Notes: generated by a model from the letters alone, not told the origin. A stretch of DNA of 64,000 nucleotides from a virus (IMGVR_UViG_3300028129_000005:1-64000); one strand, 5' to 3'. Shown: positions 15,088 through 29,899, counted from the stretch's first letter. A program made the numbers and translations.

Positions 15088-15354
15088 ATGGAACTGGGTT
15101 CCTTGGAAGATGGCATAGATGACATTGTCGGTTTTCATTTAAATATCGTACAACACATAGAAGATACTATTGATGGAATATCAATGAAAGGAAATATACT
15201 ATGTAAATTGATAGATGAACAAGGAAATGAGTATGAATCCCTCTTGGATGAAGATAGATATAATAAGTCTTTGCAAAAATCTCTAGAATTTTTTAAAGAA
15301 AGAGAAAATTACGAAAAATGTAAACACATCACAGACTTGCTAAATAGAATATAA
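15088..15354 (+). CDS. small protein with UVR-like C-terminal motif
   Basis: 88 residues from ATG 15088; an upstream ATG at 15052 would overlap the hydroxymethylase gene by 26 bases. The C-terminus FFKERENYEKCKHITDLL matches the ends of three other small proteins here (36302, 37537, 38140) and resembles the UVR motif in the ClpC linker. The N-terminal part differs. UVR motifs in UvrB, UvrC, McsA and ClpC mediate protein-protein contacts. A Clp adaptor role is plausible but unproven. Confidence 0.68.
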   Translation: MELGSLEDGIDDIVGFHLNIVQHIEDTIDGISMKGNILCKLIDEQGNEYESLLDEDRYNKSLQKSLEFFKERENYEKCKHITDLLNRI

Positions 15355-15362
15355 ATTCAATA

Positions 15363-16202
15363 ATGAAGTACGGGCTTGAAGGATTTAATAGAGTCGCTAG
15401 AACCACATCAAAATGGTTCTCTCGACTCTTACGAGTATTCGAGAGACAGAAAAGAATTGAATGGACTAAGTATATTGACGACACCGTAGTTATTCATCTA
15501 GCATACAGGAAAGATAGATTAAAAATAGCAGAGAAGAGAGCATCTTCCCAAAAACTAAAGGGACGTAAAACATTACTAGATCATTTAAGATTCTTTGACG
15601 CAATAGAAGGAAAAAGAATAAAGTGGTTTTCTAAAAAAATACACATTAACAAATATCCATTTTCATTTCACTGGGAAATAGATCCTTCTCCCGGAATGAA
15701 AAATAAATTAAAAAGAAATAATAAGATATTATGTTCTTCTGCTGAAACTGGAATCGCATTTTCACACTATAGAATTTGGAAAGAAATTGTAGAGAATAAA
15801 ACACCAGTCACCCTCATAATGGAAGATGACTTTGAATTTTGTCATAAATTTCAAGATAAAATAGAAAGCATATTTGAAAAAGAACTTCCTAATGATTGGG
15901 ATTTATTGTATCTTTCTAGTTTGCCAAATCAATTTGGATTTACATGGGATCCTCATTCCCAAAATCTATCACGGTTATATAATGGAGTATGGTGGTTATC
16001 TGGTTATGTATTAACATACGAAGGAGCTAAGAAATTATTAGAAGGTTTGCCTATTGTCGGCCCAGTTGACGTATGGATTAATTATCAATTCAAAAACATG
16101 CAAGTGTATATGACTAATCATAATCTAATAACACAAGGAGATGATACCGAATCTGATAATACTTATTCTTATGTTGAAACATTTAAGGATAACTTAATAT
16201 AA
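15363..16202 (+). CDS. GT25-family glycosyltransferase
   Basis: 279 residues. It has family 25 landmarks: RFFDAIEG near 76-83, the SAETGIAFSHYRIWKEI block at 126-142, and a metal-binding MEDDFEF at 153-159. Family 25 includes bacterial LPS glycosyltransferases and animal procollagen galactosyltransferases, which attach galactose to hydroxylysine. Because this phage also encodes a collagen-like fibre and a lysyl-hydroxylase-like oxygenase, fibre glycosylation is a strong alternative to LPS modification. The first 35 residues are basic and may be an extension. Located between the UVR-motif gene and clpP. Confidence 0.85.
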   Translation: MKYGLEGFNRVARTTSKWFSRLLRVFERQKRIEWTKYIDDTVVIHLAYRKDRLKIAEKRASSQKLKGRKTLLDHLRFFDAIEGKRIKWFSKKIHINKYPFSFHWEIDPSPGMKNKLKRNNKILCSSAETGIAFSHYRIWKEIVENKTPVTLIMEDDFEFCHKFQDKIESIFEKELPNDWDLLYLSSLPNQFGFTWDPHSQNLSRLYNGVWWLSGYVLTYEGAKKLLEGLPIVGPVDVWINYQFKNMQVYMTNHNLITQGDDTESDNTYSYVETFKDNLI

Positions 16203-16230
16203 TATTAAAATAATACACACAAAGAATTAT

Positions 16231-16899
16231 ATGAATTACGGAAAAGAATTTGAAAAGTATGCGATGAGTGATCATAATGTTTCATCATCTAAATTAAATT
16301 ACTATGAGAAGCAGATTGAAAACTCGTTAACTCCATATATCTTAGAAGAAAGAGAGTTAAGAGCTACTCAGATGGATATCTTTTCTAGATTAATGATGGA
16401 TAGGTTATTATGGGTTGCAGGACCTGTTAATGATAATATGTCTACGATTGTTCAAGCACAGTTGATGTTTTTAGACTCAGTTGGAGGAACAGATATTACG
16501 ATGCATATTGATTCTCCAGGTGGAAGTGTTAAAAGTGGACTTTCAATGGTTGATGTTATGGATTACATTAAGTCAGATATTAAAACAGTAAATACTGGTA
16601 TGGCTGCATCAATGGGTTCTGTTTTATTAGGAGCAGGAACTAAGGGAAAAAGATCTTCACTTAGACATTCTACTACAATGTTACACCAATCCTCTGGTGG
16701 ATTTAATGGTAATATTCAAGATGCTGAAATAGATTGGAAAGAATGGCAAAAAGTAAATAAAGAATTATTTAATCTTTTAGGAGAATATTGTGGAAAACCA
16801 GCTGACGAAGTAATGAAAGATGCGACTAGAGACTTTTGGTTAAATGCAAAAGAAGCTAAAGCTTATGGTATTATTGACGAAATCATCGGGAAATCTTAA
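16231..16899 (+). CDS. clpP: ClpP serine protease
   Basis: 222 residues. Catalytic triad: Ser127 in GMAASMG, His152 in TMLHQ, Asp201 in RDFW. The strand with SPGGSV at 95-100 is typical. The N-terminal extension of about 45 residues before the ClpP core is longer than usual and could be a propeptide. It forms a barrel that needs an unfoldase; the phage ClpC-like protein has the IGF docking tripeptide. Likely roles are host protein degradation or head/tail protein maturation. A proteolytic pair encoded by one phage is notable. Confidence 0.93.
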   Translation: MNYGKEFEKYAMSDHNVSSSKLNYYEKQIENSLTPYILEERELRATQMDIFSRLMMDRLLWVAGPVNDNMSTIVQAQLMFLDSVGGTDITMHIDSPGGSVKSGLSMVDVMDYIKSDIKTVNTGMAASMGSVLLGAGTKGKRSSLRHSTTMLHQSSGGFNGNIQDAEIDWKEWQKVNKELFNLLGEYCGKPADEVMKDATRDFWLNAKEAKAYGIIDEIIGKS

Positions 16900-16906
16900 T
16901 ATATAA
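16898..16906 (+). promoter_or_regulatory. RATATATAR motif
   Basis: AATATATAA overlaps the clpP stop codon and ends 5 bases before ATG 16912. Confidence 0.45.
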
Positions 16907-16911
16907 ATTAT

Positions 16912-17109
16912 ATGAAAATTCATATTTACGTAAAAACGCAAGATTTAGACTCTCTTAATAAGATATTAAGTGATCCTTTTTCGGAGACGACGAAAGAGTT
17001 TGAATTTTTAAATACACCGGCAAAAGACTTCACCATGATCTCTTTAACCTATGACGAATGGATTAGGTTACAGGATATGGATGCACTAATTACAATACTA
17101 TCATTATGA
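16912..17109 (+). CDS. hypothetical protein, 65 residues
   Basis: A small protein with an alternating pattern (MKIHIYVKTQDLDSLNKIL ... FTMISLTYDEWIRLQ) suggesting a beta-alpha-beta-beta fold. The pattern is similar in style to the 74-residue protein at 34451 (HVNLWVHHMDIDKLFDFI ... EINVSYNTY), perhaps a distant paralogue. No function assigned. Its stop overlaps the next start (ATGA). Confidence 0.65.
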   Translation: MKIHIYVKTQDLDSLNKILSDPFSETTKEFEFLNTPAKDFTMISLTYDEWIRLQDMDALITILSL

Positions 17110-17417
17110 GAAACAGAGACATTGAAAGAGAATTATTTATTGAGCTAATCAATCATCAATTAAAAGATCATGGGGTAACCTATGATGATGTTAAGGACAA
17201 TCCACAATGGTATATGGAATATAAAACTACTCAAGAAAAAGAGCAAAAGTTTATAAAGCATATTACAGAAACTGTTGTTAACACATTAGGATTAGACATC
17301 AAACAAGCTGAGAAAGAAGCACAGTGGTTTATTCTACAATGGGGATTAGCAGTTATTCCAACCGAACAAACTCCACCTAAAAAAGCTTCTAAAAAGAAGA
17401 CATCTTCTAAAAAATAA
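17106..17417 (+). CDS. hypothetical protein with lysine-rich tail
   Basis: 103 residues, helical, ending in a run of Lys and Ser (PPKKASKKKTSSKK) typical of nucleic-acid-binding tails. The body contains many Glu, Lys and Trp and no recognisable domain. Translationally coupled to the preceding gene through ATGA. Confidence 0.65.
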   Translation: MRNRDIERELFIELINHQLKDHGVTYDDVKDNPQWYMEYKTTQEKEQKFIKHITETVVNTLGLDIKQAEKEAQWFILQWGLAVIPTEQTPPKKASKKKTSSKK

Positions 17418-17449
17418 AATACACGCGTGGAATTTTAGATAAATATTCC

Positions 17450-18136
17450 ATGAATGTATTAGATCCAAATTGGCTCACTATCGAGCCTCATGATTTTGAA
17501 TTAAAATACTATAAACTCTTAGCAGCTGAGAACACTTTTAATAAGATTCTCAAAGATGGAGGCTTAATATCCATACTCGATGAAGTAGAAGATCATCTAC
17601 TTGAAATGTATAAAATTAAGCACAGGAAGGAGGAGATAGACGTTAATTTAAGAGTTCTCAAGGGAATCAACCTTGACACAATGTCTTTAGAATATGAATA
17701 TCCAGAAGGAGATAAACATATAGAAGACATGTATAAGCTTTGTGATAAAGCTATAGATATATTAGAAGATATACATAAAAATGTAAGGGTAGTATTTAGA
17801 TTAGTCGAGAAGGCTATTAACATTACAGAAATTCCAGATATTAAAAGAACTAAAAAACTAGGATATGCTTTAGTGAAAACTCCTGAAGATATCATGCAAA
17901 TATATTCTTTTAAAGTTCCTTCTTTATTGACAGAAAACTGGAAAGATTTAAATCTAAAATATGAAGGAGAAACAGTGTATGATATAAGAGCAATTTCTCT
18001 TTTTATTACAAAGGTACAAGATGAAAGTTCTGATTATAGGTTTTTTAGATGCAGTGTTAATTCAGAATTCGATATGAATGAAAGGGTATTGCCAGTATTA
18101 AAATTTAAGCTTTACAATCATTTAAGAGCAAATTAA
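17450..18136 (+). CDS. hypothetical phage protein, 228 residues
   Basis: Mostly helical for residues 1-130, with a run of Glu/Lys/Leu that may form a coiled coil. The C-terminal half looks alpha/beta. It precedes the fibre gene group and could be a minor structural or assembly protein, but I recognise no family. Confidence 0.65.
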   Translation: MNVLDPNWLTIEPHDFELKYYKLLAAENTFNKILKDGGLISILDEVEDHLLEMYKIKHRKEEIDVNLRVLKGINLDTMSLEYEYPEGDKHIEDMYKLCDKAIDILEDIHKNVRVVFRLVEKAINITEIPDIKRTKKLGYALVKTPEDIMQIYSFKVPSLLTENWKDLNLKYEGETVYDIRAISLFITKVQDESSDYRFFRCSVNSEFDMNERVLPVLKFKLYNHLRAN

Positions 18137-18140
18137 TCAA

Positions 18141-18149
18141 GATATATAG
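18141..18149 (+). promoter_or_regulatory. RATATATAR motif
   Basis: GATATATAG, 25 bases before ATG 18175 of the first fibre-region gene. Confidence 0.45.
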
Positions 18150-18174
18150 TTTATAAAAACAAAATAGTTTAAAA

Positions 18175-19401
18175 ATGCCACAGGTTACGCAAGAAGATAT
18201 TATTGGATATATTGATAACACAATAGATGTTATACAGGGAGACTCACAAGTCTACACAGTAAAACTATATAGAGATAGGGTAGGTGGAAATCTTAATACA
18301 TCACTATATTCTACATTTACTATGAATTTATTAGATGAATCGTCTGATTTAATCGCACAATATTCAATGCCTAGAGTATACGGAGTTTCAGGAGATCTTA
18401 TATTAGTAAATGACGATCCAACTACACAGGCTGTTTTTCAATTTGAATTATCAAAACTACAAACATTAAATCTTCCTGCTGGAAAAATATACGTAAACAT
18501 AGTAGTGACTAATTCTAGAATAGAACCTACTAAGGTTTATTCTTTACCTAACATGGAAATTGGATCTATTTTATTTAATGAAAACAGACACGATCCTTCT
18601 CTGTATAAATCTACTCAAAGAAGTTCGGGAATAGGTGTATCTTCGTCCATGGATCCATATTATAAAGTTCAACATATCGATGGTTCAGTTCCTATTGGAC
18701 AAGGAAGCTTATCTTTAGATTCAGGATCCCCTGGTCTAGTAACTAAAATGACATTTATGAATAGTGACTACGATGGAATTAGAGTAAGTGTTTTAGAAAA
18801 CTTTTTAATTAACAGAATAGATAAAGATGGAATTGAAGGTACGATTACATTAATAAACAGAAGCGATACCGCTCAATATTCTATTTTTAATGTAGTAGAC
18901 TGGTACAGAATCAACTGTTCTTCTGGAGAATGTATTGACGACATCGATGATGCAATACAGGTTATAGTATCTCACGAAATGTCGACTGAAGGACCTGGTG
19001 TATATAAAAATAATTGGCTAGTTACGGACGAAGTTTCATTTAAACTAGATGTATATGGTTCAGCATTATCTTCAACTGATCTAGGTAAGAAATCTAGCAC
19101 AGTACTAGATAAAGAATTAATTCCAAATAATACATCTGGAAATGTATCTAGAACTGGAATCATATTATCGGTTACACCGCAAGATGGCCAATACATTGAC
19201 GTTGAAATTAATGGTATTTCTATTTCATTAGGAGACGGAACTAAAAACCTAGATGGTTACTTTTCATCAGATGGAGGAACTACTGCTAGAACATTCCAAG
19301 ATATCCGAGTAGGTGATGAATTAATCTTTAACTCGATAGTCGCGGGATATGAGCTCACTGATGAAGATAGAGTCTCTTTATTCTACGAATCTTATTCTTA
19401 A
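18175..19401 (+). CDS. virion structural protein of the fibre region
   Basis: 408 residues, beta-rich with repeated short strands. The last 85 residues (IDVEINGISISLGDG ... YFSSDGGTTARTFQDIRVGD ... VAGYEL) match the end of the 258-residue protein at 23544 (FLNGIALD ... YFSRDGGATA ... LDAGDTLYWNGTLAGYEL). This C-terminal beta module is shared by at least two genes. The N-terminal parts differ. The context, immediately before a coiled-coil fibre and near a collagen fibre, makes a fibre, connector or adhesion role likely. Confidence 0.72.
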   Translation: MPQVTQEDIIGYIDNTIDVIQGDSQVYTVKLYRDRVGGNLNTSLYSTFTMNLLDESSDLIAQYSMPRVYGVSGDLILVNDDPTTQAVFQFELSKLQTLNLPAGKIYVNIVVTNSRIEPTKVYSLPNMEIGSILFNENRHDPSLYKSTQRSSGIGVSSSMDPYYKVQHIDGSVPIGQGSLSLDSGSPGLVTKMTFMNSDYDGIRVSVLENFLINRIDKDGIEGTITLINRSDTAQYSIFNVVDWYRINCSSGECIDDIDDAIQVIVSHEMSTEGPGVYKNNWLVTDEVSFKLDVYGSALSSTDLGKKSSTVLDKELIPNNTSGNVSRTGIILSVTPQDGQYIDVEINGISISLGDGTKNLDGYFSSDGGTTARTFQDIRVGDELIFNSIVAGYELTDEDRVSLFYESYS

Positions 19402-19571
19402 TAATATATTATCTTAGTATTATAAGAAAAACGTAAAAACGTAAATACGTAAAATTTAATTAATTTTATTAAGATATTATATACTTTTTTACCCCCCACG
19501 AATAAACGTATTAATATATAATCCAATCCTACAATAATGTAGGGTGTGCAAAAAATAATTATATAAATAAT
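19402..19571 (+). promoter_or_regulatory. intergenic region with three ACGTAAA repeats
   Basis: ACGTAAA starts at 19431, 19439 and 19447, an exact 8-base period. AT-rich sequence and a C-run (ACCCCCCACG, near 19491-19500) follow. TACGTAAA also occurs near 23424 and 59083, both intergenic. Could be an operator or promoter-associated repeat for the fibre gene at 19572. Confidence 0.4.
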
Positions 19572-21344
19572 ATGGCACAAATTCGTTCAAAACAAATTTC
19601 TGACTTTCTAAGTTCAATCACATGGGCAAATGTTGTATCGTCTGACAATGTAAAAATTGCAAACGTATGGGACATCAAACAAGGATTTGATACAGTAGAC
19701 GCATCAGTAAACTCTTTAGAGACTTTCATCGCAGGTGAAGTATCTTCTTTAGAAGCTGTTGATACTGCTTTATCGGCTGAGATCGTAACAGAAAAAGAAA
19801 GAGTAGATGCAATCTTAGATTCTGCAGAAGCAGACAAAGATTCATTCGCTGAAATCGTTTCTTTAATCAACGCAGTTGATACTGAAAATGACAATGCATT
19901 CGCTTCATTCGTACTAAGAACAGATAAGTCAATCGATTCATTAGAATTAGTTGATGCTGATCTTCAGAGACAAATCACAAGCAATGACTCTGACATTCTT
20001 GGTTTAGAAGGTGACATCACTTCATTAGACACTAGAGTATTAGGTGTTGAAGGTGACTTAGCTTCTGAAATCGAAAGAGCAACTGGTAGAGAAAATGCTA
20101 TTGAAGCTGCTTTAAACGCAGAGATCGCTGCAACTAACGCTGATTTTATCAATGTTAACGCATCTATCGATTCATTAGAAGTTGTTGACAATGGTTTTGC
20201 TGGTAACATCACTTCATTAGACACTAGAGTATCTGGTGTTGAAGGTGACTTACAAGCTGAAATCGACAGAGCAACTGCAATGGAAGGTAAGATATCTGCA
20301 GAATTATCTGCTGAGATCGCTGAAACTGCTGCTGAGCAAGCTGTTCAAAACGCATCTATTGATTCTTTAGAAGCTGCTGACGCTGGTTTATCATCTTCTA
20401 TCGAAGAGGAAGCAAGATTAAGAGCTGCTGCTGATTTAGCATTAGGTTCTAGAATCGACGCTAACGATTTAGACAACGCTAACTTAACATTATCTGTAAA
20501 CTCTTTAGAGGTTGTTGATGGTGAATTAGCATCTGACATCGCTACAGAAAAAGGTAGAATCGATGCAATCTTAGAAGCTTCAACTGCTGACAAAGATTCA
20601 TTCGCTGAAATCGTTTCTTTAATCAACTCTGTTGATACTGAAAATGATGATGCTTTTGCTGCATTCGTAGTAAGAACTGACGCATCTGTTGATTCTTTAG
20701 AAGTTGCTTTAGCTGCTGAAATCGCTTCAACTAACGCTGAGCAAATCGCACAAGACAGATCTATCGATTCTTTAGAAGCTGTTGATAACAATCTAGCGAT
20801 TGCTATCGAGCAAGAAAAAGAAGATAGAGCTGGTGAAGACGCTAAGTTAAAAGCACAGATCGACGCTAACGACGCTGACAACTTATTATTAACTGCTTCA
20901 GTTAATTCTTTAGAGGTTGTTGACGGTGAATTAGCTGGTGACATCACTTCAATCGACACTAGAGTATTAGGTGTTGAAGGTGACTTAGCTGCTGAAATCA
21001 CAAGAGCTGGTTCTGTTGAATCTGCTTTATCTGCTGAATTAGCTGCTGAGATAGCAACAACTAACGGAGAGGTAAATGTTATAAACGCATCTATCGATTC
21101 ATTAGAAGTAGCTGTTGAAGAAGGTGGTACGTACCTAAGACAAACTGCAGTATTTACTGCAACTAACTTATTTACTTTACCTCAGCCAGTTGCATTCGGA
21201 ACTAACGATGATTTAACTGTTTATGTAAACGGTGTATTCGTTGACTTCAGATGTACAGGTGGAACTGATATCGATTTCACAGGCTTATTAGCTTATGACG
21301 TTGATGCTAAGGACAAAGTTCAAGTTATGGGTATAAAACTATAA
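19572..21344 (+). CDS. coiled-coil tail fibre protein with SIDSLE repeats
   Basis: 590 residues. After a short N-terminal domain (MAQIRSKQISDFL, a common fibre start), residues 40-525 are a long Ala/Asp/Glu/Ser-rich helical region. It contains many copies of S[IV][DN]SLE followed by VVD or AVD, and two long copies of DKDSFAEIVSLIN.VDTEND (about 95 and 345). Such patterns form trimeric coiled coils. The C-terminal 65 residues form a beta domain (LTVYVNGVFVDF ...). No enzymatic motif. Followed by a terminator. Confidence 0.85.
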   Translation: MAQIRSKQISDFLSSITWANVVSSDNVKIANVWDIKQGFDTVDASVNSLETFIAGEVSSLEAVDTALSAEIVTEKERVDAILDSAEADKDSFAEIVSLINAVDTENDNAFASFVLRTDKSIDSLELVDADLQRQITSNDSDILGLEGDITSLDTRVLGVEGDLASEIERATGRENAIEAALNAEIAATNADFINVNASIDSLEVVDNGFAGNITSLDTRVSGVEGDLQAEIDRATAMEGKISAELSAEIAETAAEQAVQNASIDSLEAADAGLSSSIEEEARLRAAADLALGSRIDANDLDNANLTLSVNSLEVVDGELASDIATEKGRIDAILEASTADKDSFAEIVSLINSVDTENDDAFAAFVVRTDASVDSLEVALAAEIASTNAEQIAQDRSIDSLEAVDNNLAIAIEQEKEDRAGEDAKLKAQIDANDADNLLLTASVNSLEVVDGELAGDITSIDTRVLGVEGDLAAEITRAGSVESALSAELAAEIATTNGEVNVINASIDSLEVAVEEGGTYLRQTAVFTATNLFTLPQPVAFGTNDDLTVYVNGVFVDFRCTGGTDIDFTGLLAYDVDAKDKVQVMGIKL

Positions 21345-21387
21345 TCTAAACTTCGGTTTAAATTATTAGCTTAATGCTTAATTGATT

Positions 21388-21416
21388 AAAGGCTCCTCGG
21401 AAGAGGAGCCTTTTTT
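21388..21416 (+). terminator. intrinsic terminator
   Basis: AAAGGCTCCTC (21388-21398), loop GGAA, GAGGAGCCTTT (21403-21413) and a T-run. It closes the coiled-coil fibre gene. Confidence 0.95.
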
Positions 21417-21422
21417 ATTTAA

Positions 21423-21431
21423 AATATATAG
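21423..21431 (+). promoter_or_regulatory. RATATATAR motif
   Basis: AATATATAG right after the terminator, 22 bases before ATG 21454. It supports the later start of the DUF2827-like gene. Confidence 0.5.
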
Positions 21432-21453
21432 TAAAACAAAATATCGGTTTAAC

Positions 21454-22641
21454 ATGAACATTGGAATTACACTAGGATTACAACAGGATAATGAATCTCT
21501 TTGGATAAATGGAATCAAATTAAATGTATTAAATTTAATTGAAACTCTTTCTGAAATAGGAGATCATAGTGTATATGCGTTAGACACTAGTAATAAAGTT
21601 AAAGATCTGTCAAAGGTAGATTGGGACACTTCTAAATATCCTATTTATAAATATGCAGATAAAGTAAATTCAACGGATTTATTAATACTTCTAGGAACTT
21701 CATTTAGTACCGAGCAAACAGTCGCCGTTAGAAAAAAGAATCCTAAAATTAAGATTATTAAATACTTTTGCGGTAATAATTATATTATAGATATGGAAAG
21801 AGTCTTATTTGATTCTAAAGAATCTGTAAGTAATTGGACGCATGGCCACGATGAAGCATGGTTTATTCCACAGCAGGAATATCAAAATAGATCATACTAT
21901 CAAACAATGGGAAGGCTTTCTGCTGACAAGGTTAAAGTGGTTCCATTTGTATGGAGTCCTAAGTTTATAAAAGAAGAAAATTCTAAAAACGTCAGAAATG
22001 GTATGAAAGACGCATTCTATAAAGGAGGCAAGAATGCAGAAGATATGAACCTATCTTCAATGGAACCTAATATGAATGTAGTTAAATATTGTATGCCTCT
22101 TATCATGATGGTAGAAGAACTATACAGAAAAAAGGGTAAAAAGGCGTTCAATGAATTTTGGGTAGGAAGTGGTAAAAGATTATTATCTAGTAAATACTTT
22201 ATTAGTTCCATTAAACACTTAGATGTAACTCATTCCGGTAAATTAAAAATGTGCTCAAGGTACCCAGTAACTAATTTTCTTTCTGAGAAAACGGATATAG
22301 TTCTTTCACATCAATGGGATAATCCTTTAAACTATGCATATTTAGACGCTCTTTATTTTGGATATCCTTTAGTTCATAACGCAACAATGATAAAGGATGC
22401 AGGGTATTATTATAAAGGATTCGATACAGTGTCAGCTGCAAAGATGTTAGAGAATGTATTAAATCATCATGATGAGATAGAAAAGGAATATACAGCAAAA
22501 AGCACAAAGGTTCTTTCAAGATATCTTACAACAAATCCTAACATCGTAGATACATATAAAAAACTAATAGAGAATATTTTTGAACCAGGAAAACATGCTC
22601 TATCAAACGAATATGACTGGTCAACAAACCTATATAAATAA
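21454..22641 (+). CDS. DUF2827-like GT-B glycosyltransferase
   Basis: 395 residues from ATG 21454. An in-frame ATG at 21382 lies upstream of the terminator hairpin and was rejected. The N-terminus MNIGITLGLQQDNESLWING, followed by KLNVLNL, matches the pattern of DUF2827 glycosyltransferases, which are GT-B enzymes found mainly in bacterial and phage genomes. A C-terminal segment with NPLNYAYLDALYFGYPLVHN fits the donor-binding half. Its substrate may be the fibre or a host glycan. It is adjacent to a GT2 gene and upstream of the collagen-like fibre. Confidence 0.7.
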   Translation: MNIGITLGLQQDNESLWINGIKLNVLNLIETLSEIGDHSVYALDTSNKVKDLSKVDWDTSKYPIYKYADKVNSTDLLILLGTSFSTEQTVAVRKKNPKIKIIKYFCGNNYIIDMERVLFDSKESVSNWTHGHDEAWFIPQQEYQNRSYYQTMGRLSADKVKVVPFVWSPKFIKEENSKNVRNGMKDAFYKGGKNAEDMNLSSMEPNMNVVKYCMPLIMMVEELYRKKGKKAFNEFWVGSGKRLLSSKYFISSIKHLDVTHSGKLKMCSRYPVTNFLSEKTDIVLSHQWDNPLNYAYLDALYFGYPLVHNATMIKDAGYYYKGFDTVSAAKMLENVLNHHDEIEKEYTAKSTKVLSRYLTTNPNIVDTYKKLIENIFEPGKHALSNEYDWSTNLYK

Positions 22642-22653
22642 ACATAATAAATA

Positions 22654-23424
22654 ATGGAATTAAAAGAAGTAATTGAAGCGGCTGCAAAGCCAAAGATTAG
22701 TATTATCATGCAATCATATCTTGGTAATTATCCAGGATCTAGGAAAGATTCACATTCTAAATTTTTAAGAGCAGTCCAGAGTTTTCAAAATCAATTATAT
22801 AAAAACTGTGAATTAATAATAGTAGCAGACAATTGCATGGAAACAAAGTCACTATATGATGCTCATTTTCAAACTGAAGATAACATAAGATTAATATACG
22901 TTTCTAGAAACTCAAAAGAAATGAGTACATATATGCAAAACGAAGAAGGCAACAAATATTATAGAGGTTTTCCTCGTAGAGTAGGAGTAGGAGCCGCAAC
23001 TGGAAATTTAATTACATATATGGATTCAGACGATATGTTATTAGAAGAACATACACTACACCTAATGATAGAGTTTAATAAAAACCCTGACGCTAATTGG
23101 TGGATTAACAGATCTTGGTACGATAACGAAGTAATGAAATTTAAAGACGATAAAACATTTGAAGATTCTACAGAATATGGTGAAGAACTTCCAGATGTTG
23201 AAGGAAAGTGGAACATAACAAGAATAAAGGAAGGTTTAGTAGTAATGAGTCCTTGGTTGTTTATGCATAAACCATCTGCATCTGTTTTATGGAGAGATAC
23301 TTGGGGTAACGTAAGTGAAGATTCAGATTTCAACGTAAGATTCAGAGAAAATCATAAAGGCGGAGCAGTAATGAACCGACCAACATACGTAAGATGTCAC
23401 TTTACAGATAAGTGGGATTTTTAA
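22654..23424 (+). CDS. family 2 glycosyltransferase
   Basis: 256 residues of GT-A type. The first strand is PKISIIMQSY, and the metal-binding DSDD is at 124-127 (MDSDDML). A long central segment with several Trp residues and an ED near the catalytic base position completes it. It lies 12 bases after the DUF2827-like gene, so both are probably translated from one mRNA. Likely acts on the same acceptor as its neighbour. Confidence 0.85.
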   Translation: MELKEVIEAAAKPKISIIMQSYLGNYPGSRKDSHSKFLRAVQSFQNQLYKNCELIIVADNCMETKSLYDAHFQTEDNIRLIYVSRNSKEMSTYMQNEEGNKYYRGFPRRVGVGAATGNLITYMDSDDMLLEEHTLHLMIEFNKNPDANWWINRSWYDNEVMKFKDDKTFEDSTEYGEELPDVEGKWNITRIKEGLVVMSPWLFMHKPSASVLWRDTWGNVSEDSDFNVRFRENHKGGAVMNRPTYVRCHFTDKWDF

Positions 23425-23543
23425 TACGTAAAATAATATCTTATACTATAGATTCTGGGACCTTTATCCCATCAATTTATAATATATAAGATTGAGTGGA
23501 ATTATTCCACATTTAAAATAAATAAAAAAAAATGTAACTATTC

Positions 23544-24320
23544 ATGTCATTAATTAAAATCAAGCAAATTGACGGCTTACAGGCTGCTCTTGATCTTATT
23601 AACACCAGCATTGAATCAGGTTCGCTTAAATCAGCTTACACACAGGAAGACCACGGTTTTTCTGCTGGAGTTGTTATAGCTTATGTGGGTTCTAGATGGG
23701 TGTTAGCTGATTCAAGCACTGCTAACAAGCTAGGAAGATTAATCATCGAATCTATTGTAGACGCGGACAATTTTATCGCTGTGCAAGTTGGAACTATTAA
23801 CGTTTCAGCATGGCCTAAATTGGACCAGTTAGTTCCCGGAGATTTCTACGTTGTAGATAACTCAGGTAACGGTACTTTAGAAGATTACGTTAATACTGGT
23901 GATCCAGGTTTTGCATACAGCAATCCTGTTTTACAAGCATTAACAGAAACAGTGGGTCATGTTCTTCCATGGAGACCATCGCAGTCGCCAACAGACCTAA
24001 TTCAACCAGAAGAATTCACACAGACTTCGTTCTCTGCTGTAACTTCAGGTAATTACTCATCAACAGGACTTACACTAACGTATACTCCTTTCCAAGATTC
24101 AACAGTTCAAGTATTCTTAAACGGTATAGCACTTGACGAATCTTATAATGATAGAAACGGAGACGTATATTTCTCAAGAGACGGTGGTGCAACTGCTGTT
24201 CCTGCTTCTGACTTAGATGCTGGAGATACACTTTACTGGAACGGAACTCTTGCAGGTTATGAGCTTGCTGGAACTGATCAGTTTGAAGTAGTATACGACA
24301 AAAGTAATCTAGACGACTAA
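23544..24320 (+). CDS. virion structural protein with shared beta module
   Basis: 258 residues. The N-terminus (MSLIKIKQIDGLQAALD) is of the fibre-attachment type. The C-terminal 85 residues (VQVFLNGIALD ... YFSRDGGATA ... GDTLYWNGTLAGYEL) match the C-terminal module of the 408-residue protein at 18175. It directly precedes the collagen-like gene by 20 bases. A fibre base, cap or adhesin is likely. Confidence 0.72.
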   Translation: MSLIKIKQIDGLQAALDLINTSIESGSLKSAYTQEDHGFSAGVVIAYVGSRWVLADSSTANKLGRLIIESIVDADNFIAVQVGTINVSAWPKLDQLVPGDFYVVDNSGNGTLEDYVNTGDPGFAYSNPVLQALTETVGHVLPWRPSQSPTDLIQPEEFTQTSFSAVTSGNYSSTGLTLTYTPFQDSTVQVFLNGIALDESYNDRNGDVYFSRDGGATAVPASDLDAGDTLYWNGTLAGYELAGTDQFEVVYDKSNLDD

Positions 24321-24340
24321 AAAAAATAAATTATTAAAAC

Positions 24341-29899
<5,559 letters not shown>

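Noticed and set aside
19964-21001. Minus-strand frames in the coiled-coil fibre gene
   Set aside because: Products are mirror images of the Ala/Asp/Ser repeats without a start context. Known artefact of repetitive genes.
21382-21453. Upstream in-frame start for the DUF2827-like glycosyltransferase
   Set aside because: It would place the start before the intrinsic terminator of the preceding gene. The ATG at 21454 follows a RATATATAR motif and gives the family-like start MNIGITLG.
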